A stretch of 64,000 nucleotides of DNA from contig JXTC01000241.1 in the NCBI GenBank assembly GCA_002914845.1, forward strand, positions 408,066-472,065, in the 5' to 3' direction. The stretch comes from Trema orientale (lineage: Eukaryota; Streptophyta; Magnoliopsida; Rosales; Cannabaceae). A program made the translations under genes and the position numbers. Positions within the stretch are counted from its first letter, which is position 1. The number at the start of each line of letters is the position of its first letter. The notes under the pieces were generated by a model. The model searched no databases. It had not been told where the DNA came from and saw only the letters and a list, made by a program, of their open reading frames with translations. Below are positions 35,568-48,703 of the stretch, in pieces.

Positions 35568-38153
35568 CGAATGAATAAAGCTAAAGATCACAACTCTTAT
35601 CTTAATTTTTTAATACCAATTTATGAAACATATGAGTTGTCATTATTCAGTTAATAATTCTATTAAATTTACTTGTGATTATTCAATTGATCATTTTATT
35701 GAATCTGCTTGTGATAATTTCTAGCTAATATACTAATTGAATAGCAGCCACCCATCCCTACCATCTTTTCCTTTAAAAAATAGTTAAATTGATTTTTTTT
35801 TTATTTGATAATCAAGAATCAAAATCATTTATGTTCATATCCCTAAATTTAAAAAAAAAAAATTATACAAACACAGTGACAATATAATTTACAACCAAAC
35901 AAAAATTTACGAGTTAATTTCTTACCATTAATTTTTCGTTTAAAATAGATTGTTTATACGTTTGTTAGATGGCATTTTTTTTATATTAAAACAATAACAC
36001 AGTTAAACGTAGAAGTTTTATTGATTTTCAATTTTCTTTATATTTCAGTTTAGAGGTGTCAATGTAATTAATTTTTGTCCAAAGAATGTTGTTTATACTT
36101 TTCTTAGATGATGACATATTTTTGTCAATGTAATTAATTTTTGATAAGAGATAATATAGAAATATGTAGTCGGCTCAGAGCTTCAACAAGATAATAAAAT
36201 TGACAACTGAATTAAAAAAATCCCTTTAGAAAAAATAAATAAATAAATAAATGAAAAAGAAGAAAGAACAAAGTGACAAACAACTACCTCTAGGCTCAAT
36301 CACTAAGAAAAAAAAGCTGGAAAAGTTTATGTTGAATCTTAGAAAACTAAGAAAAAATCCTGAAGTATTTTCACGGCCAAATTAAAAAATAAAAAAAAAT
36401 CACAGAAAAAAATTTACAACAAAAAAGAAAAAAAACCTCAATCACTAAAAATTCCTTATTCATCAAAAACAAGGAAAAAAAAAAAAAAACCTTTAATCCC
36501 TTTTCTCCAATTTCGTACAAACTGACTAGTGACTATTTCTTTCGTATACGGGTTCCTCTAAGCAAGAGGAACATTATTGGAAGATACCGCGCATTAGTCA
36601 TAGCAACACAATGAAGTTTTTTTTAATTTTTTTTTTTTATAATTTAGTAAACCAATAAAAGTGAAGTTGTGCAAATCTGGTTTAGCTTTTGAAATATGGA
36701 AATTATAGAAAATAATCAAATTCTAATAGTTGATGAACTAACATCAAACTGGTCTTCCTTGTCAAAGTACGTAAATTGATATGATCCTTTTCAAGTTCCT
36801 TTATTATTGCCTTATTGGATACTAGCTAGCAATCTAGCATAAACTTTACCCCCTTTTTTCCCTTCCTTTCTTTTTTTCTAATCATGAAAACGGTAATCAA
36901 TAATAAAATTTAATAAAATCGTATTCAATAATCAAGCCAAAGAAAAAGGACCATAGTTTAATGTACATATATACTCTCCCAAATGCTACACGAAAGTGGA
37001 TGTGTGAGAAATGCATATCGTCATTTAATCATTCCATTTTCTTTGATATGGACATAAAGTTTGGACAAGTGTACCACCCTGCATTAGGAAAATAACGAAG
37101 AAGATATTGCTTTGCTCACATCATCATACATATATATTACATAGATTATATAAAAGGACTATCCTTTGATGGGATTGAAGTCATCTCATCATCTCAATTC
37201 TCATCTCATATGTTAGCAATTATTTGAGGGTAAAAAAATGTTCTCATGAGTTCCCTGGGAAGTACCTTTGTTTCGAAGTTTCATCCATGTATAATAAAGT
37301 AGCTAGAAAAATGAGGGCTCGAATGTCAAATTGTGTGCAGTTGAATAGTTGGGATCTTCTAATAATGAAAGAGTTTTCCATAATAAAAAAAGCTTTAAAC
37401 CCATAATTACCTGGCCACTTTTGGCAGGCTGCTAGAAATATTTAAACAATTACTAATAAGAAATATAGTATTCAACTGATGAAATGCTATTGCTACCCAT
37501 GCGACTAAAATACATGACAATATTAATTAATATATTAGTGCTGGATCAAAATTTTTAAATATGATTTGTAAGGGGTAGAACAGATAATTGGACAAAAGAA
37601 TTGCCACATGGTGTCTCATTACATTTTCTTATTTACTTAATTTTTTTTTTCTTTCAATTTTGTTTTAAATATAATCACTTCAAAGATGAACAATTATGTA
37701 TAGGAGCCTAATAAAATAACACACATAATGACATAACATTCCAAAATGGGAACTATTGTGCATGGCTGGTTGGAGGTCAATCTCATGGCCCAACAAAAGT
37801 TTTTCCCCTCAGACTAAGCCTTGTTCAGTCCCCACGTGCACTTATGTGGTTGGAATTTGAATATTCCAAATCAAAGAAAGCTTTTGGAAGAAAAGGTTAT
37901 TAGAATTGGTTTTAAATTAATTTGTTAGGTTTGATCAACGTTATAATGCAGATCTTAAAATACCATTTCTTCCGTCCTACTGTGCTGTCAGTTGTCTAAG
38001 GTTCTGGTTCAGAGTATGCTTAGGATTTAGGAATATTTTCAAATTAATCTCATGCTGCAGCCTTGTTAAAAGCAAAGATAAAAGAAAAAGTCAATTATTA
38101 TTATTATTATTTTTTAAGCAAGGAAGGTATATTCAAATTATGAGAGAGAAAAT
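35568..38153. other. Intergenic DNA, nothing recognised
   Basis: AT-rich with long A runs (about 36420-36490). A possible TATA motif (ATTATATAAAAGGAC, about 37145-37160) is followed by repeated TCATCTCA words, but no coding sequence follows and no known microRNA was recognised. Confidence 0.4.
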
Positions 38154-38508
38154 CCCGTTTGTTTCAACCATTCTATTCTATTAGAATGAAAAATTCATTT
38201 GAATGGGTGTTTGTTTCAACAACTCCAATTTTTTCATTCAAATGGTCTTTTGGAATGGGTATTTGTTTCAACAATTCAGTTTTTCTATTCAAATGATTCA
38301 TCAGTTACATCAACTATTGAAATGGGTTTTTTGTGTCTTGGATGAGAATGGAGGGAATGAGGTATTTTTGAATGGTCTATTCCAATGCTCCCATTCTAAT
38401 TACAACACATTCTAATATTTTTCCATTCAAATGTTTCCTATTCCAATTACAACTCATTCTAGAATTTCCATTTAAATACACCCATTCAAATGGGTGAACC
38501 AAACGGGG
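38154..38508. mobile_element. hAT-like MITE with internal direct repeats
   Basis: The left end is CCCGTTTGTTTCAACC. The right end, reverse-complemented, is CCCCGTTTGGTTCACCC, a common plant non-autonomous hAT terminus. The interior repeats a roughly 50-base module (GAATGGGTRTTTGTTTCAAC, then TTCAAATGRT) at about 38199 and 38254. The flanking duplication is not evident. The 70-codon frame inside is part of the repeat. Confidence 0.6.
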
Positions 38509-41500
38509 CCAGTTTTTTCTCAAAAAATAATGCTAGTTAATTAGAAATACAATATGCAAATTGCATCAATTTTTTTTTTATGTATTATAGTTAATTAATT
38601 ACTTCCAACTAGATAACAATAAATGATTGGTAACTTGTTGACTCCTAATCTCAAATAATAACATTGCCTTTAAAAACTAAGCGGTCCTTCCTTTATGAAA
38701 GATATGTGGTCCTGTAATAAGTTGGTAGATCCATTGGCCGGGCTATAGTAACTATAAGATCACACAAGATTTATCGTATTTTATTTTTGTTGCTCAGTAT
38801 ATTATATTAGTCACATCTAAACCAACCGTTAGAGCACTAATATTGGGTTTGATGGGGAATTATCAATAATGGGGTAAATTACGAAAATTTACTTTAATTA
38901 CCATTTACCAACAATAATTATCACACTAATTAGCATTTATATAATACACTAAAATTCTTTGCCCAACTTTATTATCCCAAATTTTGTTTGACTAGTGTTC
39001 TTCATGTCATGTTATTTTCTAATTTTTTTAGACAATGAAATGACAAAATTAGTAAATTAGTGTCAAATTTTAAACAACGTTGCGGGTTACAAATATACCA
39101 ATAATAAAAGTCACTTACAAATGTACCAATTAGTTAGAGGATTTGATAGCGAAATAATTGAAGTCTAGGTGCTCTGTGGTAAAGCTATTTGGAAAACAAT
39201 GCGTCCAAGACTCTTCTGGCAAACATAGAAAGAGGGAGACGCCAAAACAGTTCGGTGGAGAAAACTAAAAGCCCAGATGAACACGTCTGTGTGGTATGCT
39301 TGACAAATTATAAATAAATATATATAGGTTTCATTTTTGCTAATAAAACGAGGAAAGTGGTCAATGGTTGATTGTGACTTTAGAAAAGTGTACAAAGTTA
39401 CTTAACATGCATATCTCAATCCCATAACTCTAGAAATAAAATACTATAAAATAAAAGTATGCTAAGAAAATGTCTTCTTCTTATTAATATATGCTAACCA
39501 AAACTGATTTATCAAAATTGCACGTGTGACCCTCAAAATCTTCGGTTTCGACTCTTTGGATGCTGCCTATGGGATTGTCTTCTTTAGACTGGAGAATCAG
39601 AATGGTCTCATATATGAGCTAACCCAAGTTGCTGACCTGTTTTGATATGAAATTCTGGACTATACCATTTACTTTTTTACTTTTACCTCCCATTAGGTAC
39701 AGCTGAAAGCTGTAAACTATTGCTACTTTCTTTTTTGGAGAAAATGTAAAATTCCATTTTAGGTCATGTATGTGTACAGTTTAGATGTGTTCCAAGTGAA
39801 AATAGAGTAATAATTGGAGAAAAAGAAAATGTAATGTACTAACAATCTATAGTTTCTTTCTTTTTTTTTTTATTTCCTTAAATAATTTTTTAAAACTAAG
39901 AAATCAGATTTGTAATGATCTAACAATATTTAGTCAAAAAATTGAATTATGACATTCAGAAAAGGGAACTAATCATGTAAAGCTTTATCCCTACAGTTAT
40001 GAGCATGTTTATTAACCGTGATGAAAAAAAAAAAAATAGAAGAAAGAACTTGAAAAATAATGAGAATAAATCAAAAATTGAGTTAAATCAAAAATTGAGT
40101 TATGTCTTTTTTATTTCATTAATTATGTGAGGATTTCACAAAATTGTGTACCAAATGTTTCTAAATATTTAATTTATTTCCTAGCATAAGCAAATTGGAT
40201 TTAGTTCTGCAGCCCAATTTTTGATCCCTATTATTTGATAATTGACAAGCCGTTTAAGGAATAAAAATGCTTTTGAATAGCCTTGATATGGTCCCCATAT
40301 TCTTTTAACCTTTTTCTACTTTTGCTACCATAGACTATGTTATGCTATCTGTAAGATGCTAACCCTTTAAAACTATTTATCCTTTTTATTCCCCCCTCTT
40401 TTCTTCTTTTTGAAATGGGAAATGTAATAGTATAGTACCCTATTCTGAGCTTGGAGGTTTGAATAAATTATCTAGAGATCATCAAAGGAAATATTTTTTA
40501 TATTTTTTAGTCTTTAAAATTTCCCTTGTCAAGGAAGAAATTTGCATGTGTATATGTATATTGACAAAAGAAAAGAAGAAATAGGGACTAAAGAATTGGC
40601 TGTTGTTGAATGTTGACGAGGAAATGGGAGGATTCAAACACAAAAAAAAAAAAAAAGAACGTGACTAGTGTGGAACAAGAATTGATCATTCAATTACAAT
40701 GCATAAAGATCTCTTCAAACAAAATCCAACTATAATTTGACAAACCGTTTAATCATGAGTAATTGATGGCCATAGGATATGTTATTTATAAGACAAATGG
40801 AGTCATTTTAAATTGACATAATTTCAGTTGATTCCTATTAACCACTATTAAACATTTAGAGTAATAACATTTTTAAATGCCATTAGTATTAATCTCGATT
40901 TGTATTTTAATTTCGAGGCCTTGGCAATTAGTATCAAATATAGCCAAAATCAACCTTATTATGCATTAAAATGAAATTATTTATCAGATGTATGTCAGCA
41001 CTATTTATTGGCAAAATGAATTTTTTATTTCCTTTTAATATTTAAAAAAATAAAATTTTGAAAAAAAGTACCGTTTTTCCGCCTGTTATTTTCACTTTGG
41101 CCTCCAAAGTCTTGGACTATAGGGTAATTCTCAATTGGCTTGAACTCTAAAATATGCCAATATGCTAACCCGGACTATTTTTAATCTCTTTTTTAGTATA
41201 GATATAGGAATCAAGAGCAAAAGTTATGATAAACAACATGTATCAAGGGCCAAAACCGATATAAGAAAAACACAATTCAATATAGTAACCGAAACATTTG
41301 AGAGTCCACATACGAAATAGAGACCTCAATCCAAATATGAAAACAACCCTTTTTTTACGACCACATAAAGAAAAAGGAAAACTATTTCATTTTTGTTAGT
41401 AAAAGTAAAATTACTATTTTGGGCATTTGGTGACCAAAAATAGTAAAGAGAAGAAATTTGATCTTCATAAGTTGGTCCATCTACAACAAATATTTCCAAT

Positions 41501-41849
41501 TTCCGAGAAGAAGGCCATCAACCAAAATTAAATTTCCACAGAACCGCCTCGCACAGTTTGCAAGAAAATAACTCAGAAGAAAATTCTATGTTGTGTAGTC
41601 GTTAAAGATGAAAAAAATACAAGGGTATTACTGGAAACTCAACAATTGGTTAACGAGAAAAATGTCAAGTGGCGGCAACAGGCGTCAACTTTCCGTCAAA
41701 CCAAACCACCCACCCTAATTTTCTCTCTCTTTCTTTCCCTTTCAAGAGTTCAATTCAAAGTCTAGAAAAAAACTCTTAACCTCATGAACCCCTATTTTAC
41801 CCTAACGAAATAATTCACAACTAAATTAATGACATTAGGGTCCCCCCAG
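38509..41849. other. Intergenic DNA, nothing recognised
   Basis: No gene was recognised in this roughly 3.3 kb AT-rich stretch. The minus-strand frame at 39165-39395 has no family resemblance. Confidence 0.45.
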
Positions 41850-41890
41850 CTCAACCTCCACCTCAACCTCAACCTCAACCTCTACCTCTA
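41850..41890. repeat. (CAACCT)n hexamer repeat
   Basis: About six imperfect CAACCT units (with CCACCT and CTACCT variants) lie about 610 bases before the DUF632 gene start. The open frame over it encodes only a repetitive LNLNL-type peptide and is not considered a gene. Confidence 0.8.
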
Positions 41891-42499
41891 TAGTGATTTT
41901 TGTACTAACCAACCAAATCATCTAGGATATCAGATCACACCCTCCATTCACCCTCCATTCTCTAAACTCTCTCTGGTTTGTTACCCATATATTTCAATTT
42001 TATTATTATTTAAAAAAAAAAAAAAAAAAAAAGTTTCAAGTTGAACAATTATGACCAACAAAAAAAGTACATCCCCAATTCCGTAATAAGCCAAATTTTT
42101 TTTTAACATACACACCGACCGACGTATACGATGCTCTTTTCTCTTTCTCTCACCTCTTTACTGTTCACTCTCTCTCTCCTCTGTTTTCTCTCTCTATCTC
42201 TCTGCTACAGTCCAAGCCGACGACAAAACTCCGCGCTGGCAAAAGATTCCCTCTTCTCCGTCCCTTCACTTCCTCCTCCTTCCCACTCTCTCTTTCTTTT
42301 TCTTTCTGTTTTTCTTTCTCTCTCTCTCCTAACCCTAAAAAATTTTCCCGAGAAACAAACGCTGCCCACTATCGCCATCACCGTATCACAGTCATGGCAG
42401 TGCTTTTCTTGATCTACCCATGATAACCCACCGTCCCTTTTCTCAGACCCAGTTTTAATAATACTGATTATTAGCTTGAAAAAGTGAGTTGATTGAGTG

Positions 42500-45400
42500 A
42501 TGGGCTGCGCCAGCTCCAAGGTCGACGATCTCCCGGCGGTGGCGCTCTGCCGAGAGCGGTGCGCCTTTCTGGACGAGGCGATTCACCAGCGCTATGCCTT
42601 CGCCGAAGCTCACATGGCTTACATTCACTCCCTCAAGGGTATTGGGGACTCGTTGCGTAACTTTGTTCAGCTCGAATTGGGTAATTCTTATGCTTCTGGG
42701 TCTCCTCCTTCTCCCAAGCTCAATCTCCCTCCTCACCGAAAAGGCGATCCCGATGTTAGTGCTCTCAAAGGTTCCAAGTCGCCACATCACCATCATCTTC
42801 ATTCCCATTCCAATTCTGACGCCCATCTTCAGTTCCATTCCGATTCCGACTCCGACGATTCGGGTTCGCTGCATCACTCGGATCACTCCTCGCCTTTGCA
42901 CAGTCCAGGGGGTCATATTGATTATATGGAGCCGGATCAAGGAGGAGGGTATGGTTATGGAGGTGGGTTTTTGCATATGAATTATATGAAGAACAAAGCT
43001 ACCCCTTCTGTGGTCTTTAAGCAGGGACCCGTGAGTCCCGAGACCGTACATCATATGGGTGAATCTTCTTCTTCCTCTTCGTATTACCCTTTTAGTTATA
43101 TGAGTAGTAACTCTAATTCGAATCCGAATCCTTATCCGTATTACGGGTATCCGAATTACGGCGGTGGTGGGGTTGGCGGGTACTATGGTAATTCCTCGCC
43201 GCCTCCTTATGGGGGTATGTCTGTGTCGTCGTCGGCGGTGGCTCCGCCGGGTGCTACGGCGTCTTCTTCGAAGCCACCGCCTTCGCCGCCTTCGCCGCCG
43301 AGGGCGTCGCCTTGGGAATTTTTGAACCCGTTTACGACCGAGGACAAGTATTATCCGCAGTACACGCCGAGCCGGGACTCGAGGGAGGTGAGGGAAGAGG
43401 AGGGGATTCCTGACTTGGAAGACGAGTATTATCAGCACGAGGTTGTGAAGGAAGTCCACGGTGATCAGAGATTCGCTGCTGAGGGTGGGAAGCATTCGAA
43501 GGCCGCCGTCGTGGATGAACCAGACGTTTCGCTTTATCAGACTAGGCCGAGCGTTTCGGTGGAGAACGAAGGGGTGGAATATGAGGTGCAAGTTGTGGAC
43601 AAGAAAGTTGTTGATGACGAGGAGAGGTCCAAGGACCGTGGCGGTGGAGCTGCATTCAAGGGTCGAGGTGGTTCTCGGGATGTTTTTGAAGTGGTCAGAG
43701 AAATTGAGGTCCAATTTCAGAGAGCGTCTGAGTCTGGGAATGCAATTGCCCAGATGCTCGAGGTGGGAAAGCTTCCGTATAACCTTAAACATGGTATGGA
43801 GTTTTGTTCTTTTTGTTTTTAGTTTTCGGGCTACTCAGCTTTGCTTGCTTGTTCTTGTGAGAAATTTGGCATCTTTCTGTTTGTTTTGCCTGTTTTTTTG
43901 AAGCATTACAATGAATCATGGAGAGAAGTAATCACTAAAGCAAAAAGATGAAATTTTATTTTTCTTTTAGATTAAAATGTCCAATTTAAGTAAATTGGAC
44001 TTCATTTAGCTGTGGTTTAACTATTGACTATGTTCTGAAGCAGCTTCTAAGATGTTACACGTGGTTACTCCATCTTTATCGGTATTATCCTCACAGCCAT
44101 CTACATCTAACGGTGCGGAGTCCTCGTCTTCTGCTGACAAGGCTGGTCCTGCCCAGTTGGACTTTGAAGAAGAGTTGCGGACACGGTCGAAAAATCTTTC
44201 TTCAACATTACACAAGCTGTATCTTTGGGAGAAGAAACTGTATAACGAAGTTAAGGTGTGCTGCGACTTGCTCAAAATGACGCTATTATAACGTTATGCA
44301 ATTATTTGCCTTTGAACTTTACTATTCTATGCGTCTATTCCCACTTAGTTTCTAGTACAAGTTGAACTTTCCTCATTATGCTGTGCTGATTTATGTTTCC
44401 ACCCATTGTTATCATTCTATATGTCGGGTGGATAATTCTTGTTTATGGGAGCCTAGGGATGTGAAGAAGGAACTTCTTTTCGAAAAGGTCTGACTAGTAT
44501 TATGAGGGGCTGTTTTTCGTTGATGCTTGTAGGTATAATAAGTCTCAAACTAGTGGTTAATGGTGTACATGATTAGGTCCTGAATCTCGCAATTTCTATG
44601 TGACTAGTCGATCAGGTCTTTATTATTTCCTTCTTTCTAGGTTATTATCTTCGTTTACATTTTTGAGGCGTTGGCACTTCCCGTACTTTTGCTGTTGATG
44701 TGGTGCTAAATGGTGTGCATGACTACATTGTGCAGGGTGAGGAAAAGATGCGGGTAATCCATGACAGGAAGTGCCGTAAACTGAAGCGTTTAGATGAAAG
44801 AGGTGCTGAGGCTCACAAAGTTGAGACAACTAGAAAGTTAATAAAGAGTCTCTCAACAAAGATAAGAATTGCAATTCAAGTTGTAGATAAGATCTCTGTG
44901 ACAATAAATAAGATCAGGGATGAAGAATTATGGCCACAACTAAATGCCTTAATTCAAGGGTATGTGAAGTTACTAGTTCTCTACTTTATCTTTGCAGGGG
45001 TTTACCCCTTGTTAAACTATATGCTTCTAATCTGATGTATCTAGATAATGTTTCTAAGAAACTTCAGATCAGCTTTTACATCTTATGGTTATCATGATAG
45101 TTGTTTTTTTAGCTTACCTTTGTCATTACTTTCTTGATGTAATTGTCTTGTTGTGAGCTTTGATTGTATATCTGGTATTAAATTTAGTTCTTTAAAAATG
45201 ATCATTGCCTAGTAATTTTTTTTAATATATAATTGGTATGGTGAAGGTTAATTGATTCGTGAATTCCTACTGGTACTTCTGTTGGAGAGATCTGACTTCT
45301 GCTTGAAATCCTTCTAATTTGAGCTTTTTATATCTTGTGTTGGTTCCCAAAATAAATTAGAAAGCTCCTATTCAGCTTTTGGGCAGTTTGTAGAGAATGA

Positions 45401-46956
45401 AAAGAATAGAGTAGATATATATGCAAGGGTTAAAATGAGAAGACAGGAAAATCGTTTTGCGCAATGTGATTCCAATATTGTCCATCTGTCTACCCATTAA
45501 CTGCTATTATTTCACGTATAGGACTGCGTGAAACCTTTATTACAGGTATATGCTACAGTTGAATGCCAAGATTATTATTATCATCATATATTTATCTGGT
45601 TTATTGAGTAGAACTACAAGAATACGAAGATCCCAATATTAGAAATCAACCTTGGTGTAAACTGTAGAGAAAATTGCAAGGGTAACTGATATGTTGGCTC
45701 TCCATTGTCTTGTATGACCCTGCTTATCTAGACTTGATGTTTCTCCTTGTTTTTGGCTGGAGATATATAGCCATACAGTTGGAAAAGAGTCGAAAACTTT
45801 TTTAAGAAGGATAAGTAAAGCAGAAAAGCCGACTGAGAATATGAAAATAAGGGGAGGATGAGGAGGTTTGAAGAGGTAGAATAGTATAGGTTTTCAAATG
45901 CAGAGAGATATGAAGATAATTTGGAGTGTTTTTTTTTTATTTTTTTATTTTTTTATTTTTTTATTTTTTAAGTAATATTGGGAGACAAATAAGTTCAATT
46001 CTTGGTGAGCTAGAACAGTTAGATTGATTTCTTTATATGCTTACATGTTAAATTGACCCCTGCTGTTTCTGAAATCATACATGTAATTGTTCTCACATTT
46101 TCTTATTATTTGCTAAGTTGGAATGTTATGACTTGTAGTAGACGCATGAATATCATCCTTCTTATGTTGCAATTGATGCTTATGCTGATTCTGATTAACT
46201 GTTGATTGTGTCTCCAGATTATCCAGGATGTGGAAATGTATGCTTGAATGCCATCGTATTCAATGCCAAGCCATTAAAGAAGCTAGAGGTCTAGGTTCTA
46301 TTGGATCTGGTAAAAAGCTTGGTGATGCTCATCTTGAAGCCACTTTGCAGTTTGGGCGTGAGCTTATTAACTGGACTTTCAGATTCTCTACTTGGATAAG
46401 TGCCCAGAAGGGTTATGTGAGGGCCTTAAATAATTGGCTTGTCAAATGTCTACTGTATGAGCCTGAAGAAACAGCTGATGGAATAGTTCCCTTTTCACCT
46501 GGTAGGATGGGTGCGCCTCCTGTTTTTGTTATCTGTCATCAATGGTCACAAGCTATGGACAGCTTATCTGAAAAAGAAGTGGTTGAATCCATCCGTGTAT
46601 TTGCCATGAGTGTGCTCCATATTTGGGAACAAGATAAGCATGAAATGCGCCAACGTATGATGGCAAACAAGGATCTGGAGAGAAAAGTTAGGAACATGGA
46701 TAAAGAGGATCAGAAGATGCAGAAGGAGATTCAAGCATTTGACAAGAAAATGGTGCTGGTCTCGGGAGAAAATAACAGTCTCTCAGTAAGCGGAAACGTT
46801 GTATATCAAAGTGACACTAGCAATGCTAATCTACAGGCTAGTCTGCAACGCATTTTTGAGGCCATGGAAAAGTTCACGGCCAAGTCAATGAAAGCTTATG
46901 AGGAGCTTTTGCAGCGTAGCGAAGAGGAAACCCATTCTAACGAGCAAGAAAGATAG
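42500..46956 (+). CDS. DUF630/DUF632 protein (NRG2-like family), 822 aa, 4 exons
   Basis: Plant-specific protein with DUF630 at the N-terminus and DUF632 in the C-terminal half. The family includes Arabidopsis NRG2, a nitrate-signalling regulator, but orthology to NRG2 itself is not established here. Exons: 42500-43793, 44044-44255, 44736-44959 and 46218-46956; 2469 nt, GT/AG, in frame. MGCASSKVDD gives an N-myristoylation and likely palmitoylation signal, implying membrane attachment. DUF630 covers about residues 1-60 (AVALCRERCAFLDEAIHQRY). A low-complexity region follows (His/Ser, then Tyr/Gly/Pro, about 90-390). DUF632 starts near DVFEVVREIEVQF (about 394) and includes KNLSSTLHKLYLWEKKLYNE, EEKMRVIHDRKCRKLKRLDE and KGYVRALNNWL. 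A coiled-coil-like basic segment, RQRMMANKDLERKVRNMDKE, lies near the end. Many related proteins are annotated 'bZIP-like', a label the sequence does not support. Confidence 0.93.
45929..45970. repeat. (TTTTTTTA)n repeat in intron 3 of the DUF632 gene
   Basis: About four units of seven or eight T's followed by A lie inside the 1.26-kb third intron. Confidence 0.8.
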
Positions 46957-48190
46957 GGTCCTGTTGTGAGATGGAGTCATGTACCAATTTGAGTTCTCGG
47001 AAACTCAAGTTGGATGGATTAAGTGGAGTTTAATGGGTTGGTTCCTTGCCAGGATTCATCCACTCCATTCATGGGTTGAAGCCTGAAGCATGTGTATAAC
47101 TGACTCAGCAGCGGTCTGTGCTCATGCTTATATTTCTCTCTGGAAGCACTACCGATCTGATGATTATATCGATCTGATGATTATATCGGGATGAGAACCA
47201 CAACCTTCTCAACCGCAATTTTCGGCTAGATTAAATAGGCGAGTGAAAAAAGGTATATTGAAAGTTGTAGCTGATTGGAGAACTGCCACTGAATTTGTTA
47301 CACCAACGGCGAATTCGGGAATCATAAGCTAACGTTTCCCATGGCAAGGGGTGAAACAGCCAAATGTTTCTATGAAATCAGGGCTCAGAAGTTGACATCA
47401 TTCTTCTTGCGCCATTTGGCGGTGTAGGGGCATCACATGGAAAGAATCCAAGAGCTGCCTTTCAGGAATGAAGAGCAACAGGTAGAGGCATGCACAGATG
47501 GGCTACACACATCATAATTCCAGTAAGCGAAAATCCTCAGTTTTGCATGATCACGAGTTTCAGTGTAGGTATATTAATGGGCTGCCTGGAGTGTGACGCA
47601 AGTCACCTAGATGCCCATCAATTATAAGATCTTGTAGACTTGTAGTCTTGTACCATATATAGCTTCCCTTTTGCTAGCTATTTCATTTATATTAAATTAT
47701 TGTATAGAAGACTTTTTGGACATTTTTTTAAGCCAAGTGAGGACGCTTTTTTTTTTTTTTTTATAAACAATAAAGCGGGATTTGGAATGAACCAACCAAG
47801 TACTGCTGTTTGCTTTTATTTGATGAAGATGATAGTGTCGTTTTCTATGGAGCCTTTTTCATCAATGATTGAGGAGGTTAAGATTGTAAATCTCTCCACA
47901 ATTAGAACTCTTTTGCTGAATACTGTCTATGCGTGATTAAACAAACGATTCTTGATATAACTGGTTCAATGCACAAGCAAACTGAGTAGAAAGTTATATT
48001 GACTATACATGATGCGATGTTGCTTTACTACGATTCTGATGTTCCTTGTCAGCAAATGGGTTAAATAATTATTTATTAATTGGCATGATTAACGTATCGT
48101 ATTATCATAATATCCAAAAGAAATGCCATCAAGTCACTCAAAATCCGGAAGTTCACGCTGATTTCTGTAGTATTACATAGTGCATATTTT
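46957..48190. other. 3' flank of the DUF632 gene and intergenic DNA
   Basis: The first several hundred bases probably include the 3' UTR. GATCTGATGATTATATC is tandemly duplicated near 47154-47187. An 18-T run at about 47745-47762 is followed by ATAAACAATAAAGCGGGA, weakly resembling the 3' end of the 6.1 kb SINE. No gene was recognised. Confidence 0.45.
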
Positions 48191-48252
48191 ATTGTAACGT
48201 TTCAAGTCCTACGTCGAATATGTTCTGAGAAGATCATGAGTATTTAAGTGAT

Positions 48253-48451
48253 GGTCTATGAGTCTAAAATACTTTCAAACTAGCATTTTTGGGTGAGATT
48301 CAGTGGTGTTACATTTGGTGTAAAAGTTAAACCTAGTCTATACCTGTGTGGGCCTTAGAAGGCTGCCACGGGCTGGAATCGTAATAGTCTATGAGCCTAA
48401 AAATATCTTTAAACTAGCACTTTTTGAGTGAGGTTCAATGATGTTACATTT
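48253..48451. repeat. Two direct repeats of about 64 bp in an LTR-like fragment
   Basis: GGTCTATGAGTCTAAAATAC followed by TTTCAAACTAGCATTTTT and GGTGTTACATTT (from 48253) recurs with about 10 changes at 48386-48451. The preceding segment (about 48195-48250, TTCAAGTCCTACGTCGAATA and ATGTTCTGAGAAGATCATGA) is reminiscent of dispersed LTR-type repeats. No retrotransposon coding sequence is nearby. Confidence 0.6.
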
Positions 48452-48458
48452 ATGCTCA

Positions 48459-48515
48459 CAATTAGTAAGTTTTTGTTTTTGTTTTTTTTTTTTGATAATT
48501 TCAATTAGTAAGTTT
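48459..48515 (-). mobile_element. Possible 5'-truncated SINE stub with 14-bp target duplication
   Basis: CAATTAGTAAGTTT occurs at 48459-48472 and again at 48502-48515. The 29 bases between are mostly T's followed by GATAATT. This matches the tail end of the SINE at 6.1 kb, where the T run is followed by GATAAT. It is best explained as a retro-insertion that copied little more than the poly(A) tail. Confidence 0.55.
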
Positions 48516-48703
48516 CACCTTAGGTTGGTTTCCAATTTCATTTGGTAAAAGGTAAGACTATTAATATGATGATATGGTTCATTGAGTTTCGTTGTTCTGA
48601 TGCACATTTCAGTTTTCTCGAAAAATAGAAAAAAGAAAAAAGAAAAGACAGTTTATGCAAATATATGAATATATATTCTTCCTGGAAACATTTCCAAAAA
48701 AAT

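Noticed and set aside
37145-37406. Possible small gene after a TATA-like motif
   Set aside because: The 60-codon frame has no family resemblance, and no known microRNA sequence or stable hairpin was recognised.
41829-42412. Plus-strand frames upstream of the DUF632 gene
   Set aside because: They encode hexamer-repeat and CT-repeat peptides (LNLNL, SLSLS) in a likely 5' leader; not credible proteins.
42455-43792. Long minus-strand open frame of 445 codons
   Set aside because: It is antisense to exon 1 of the DUF632 gene, is Arg-rich low-complexity, and arises from the GC-rich codon use of the true frame.
47745-47790. Another SINE tail near the end of the DUF632 gene
   Set aside because: Only a weak match to the 6.1-kb SINE 3' end and no flanking duplication was found, so it was not called.
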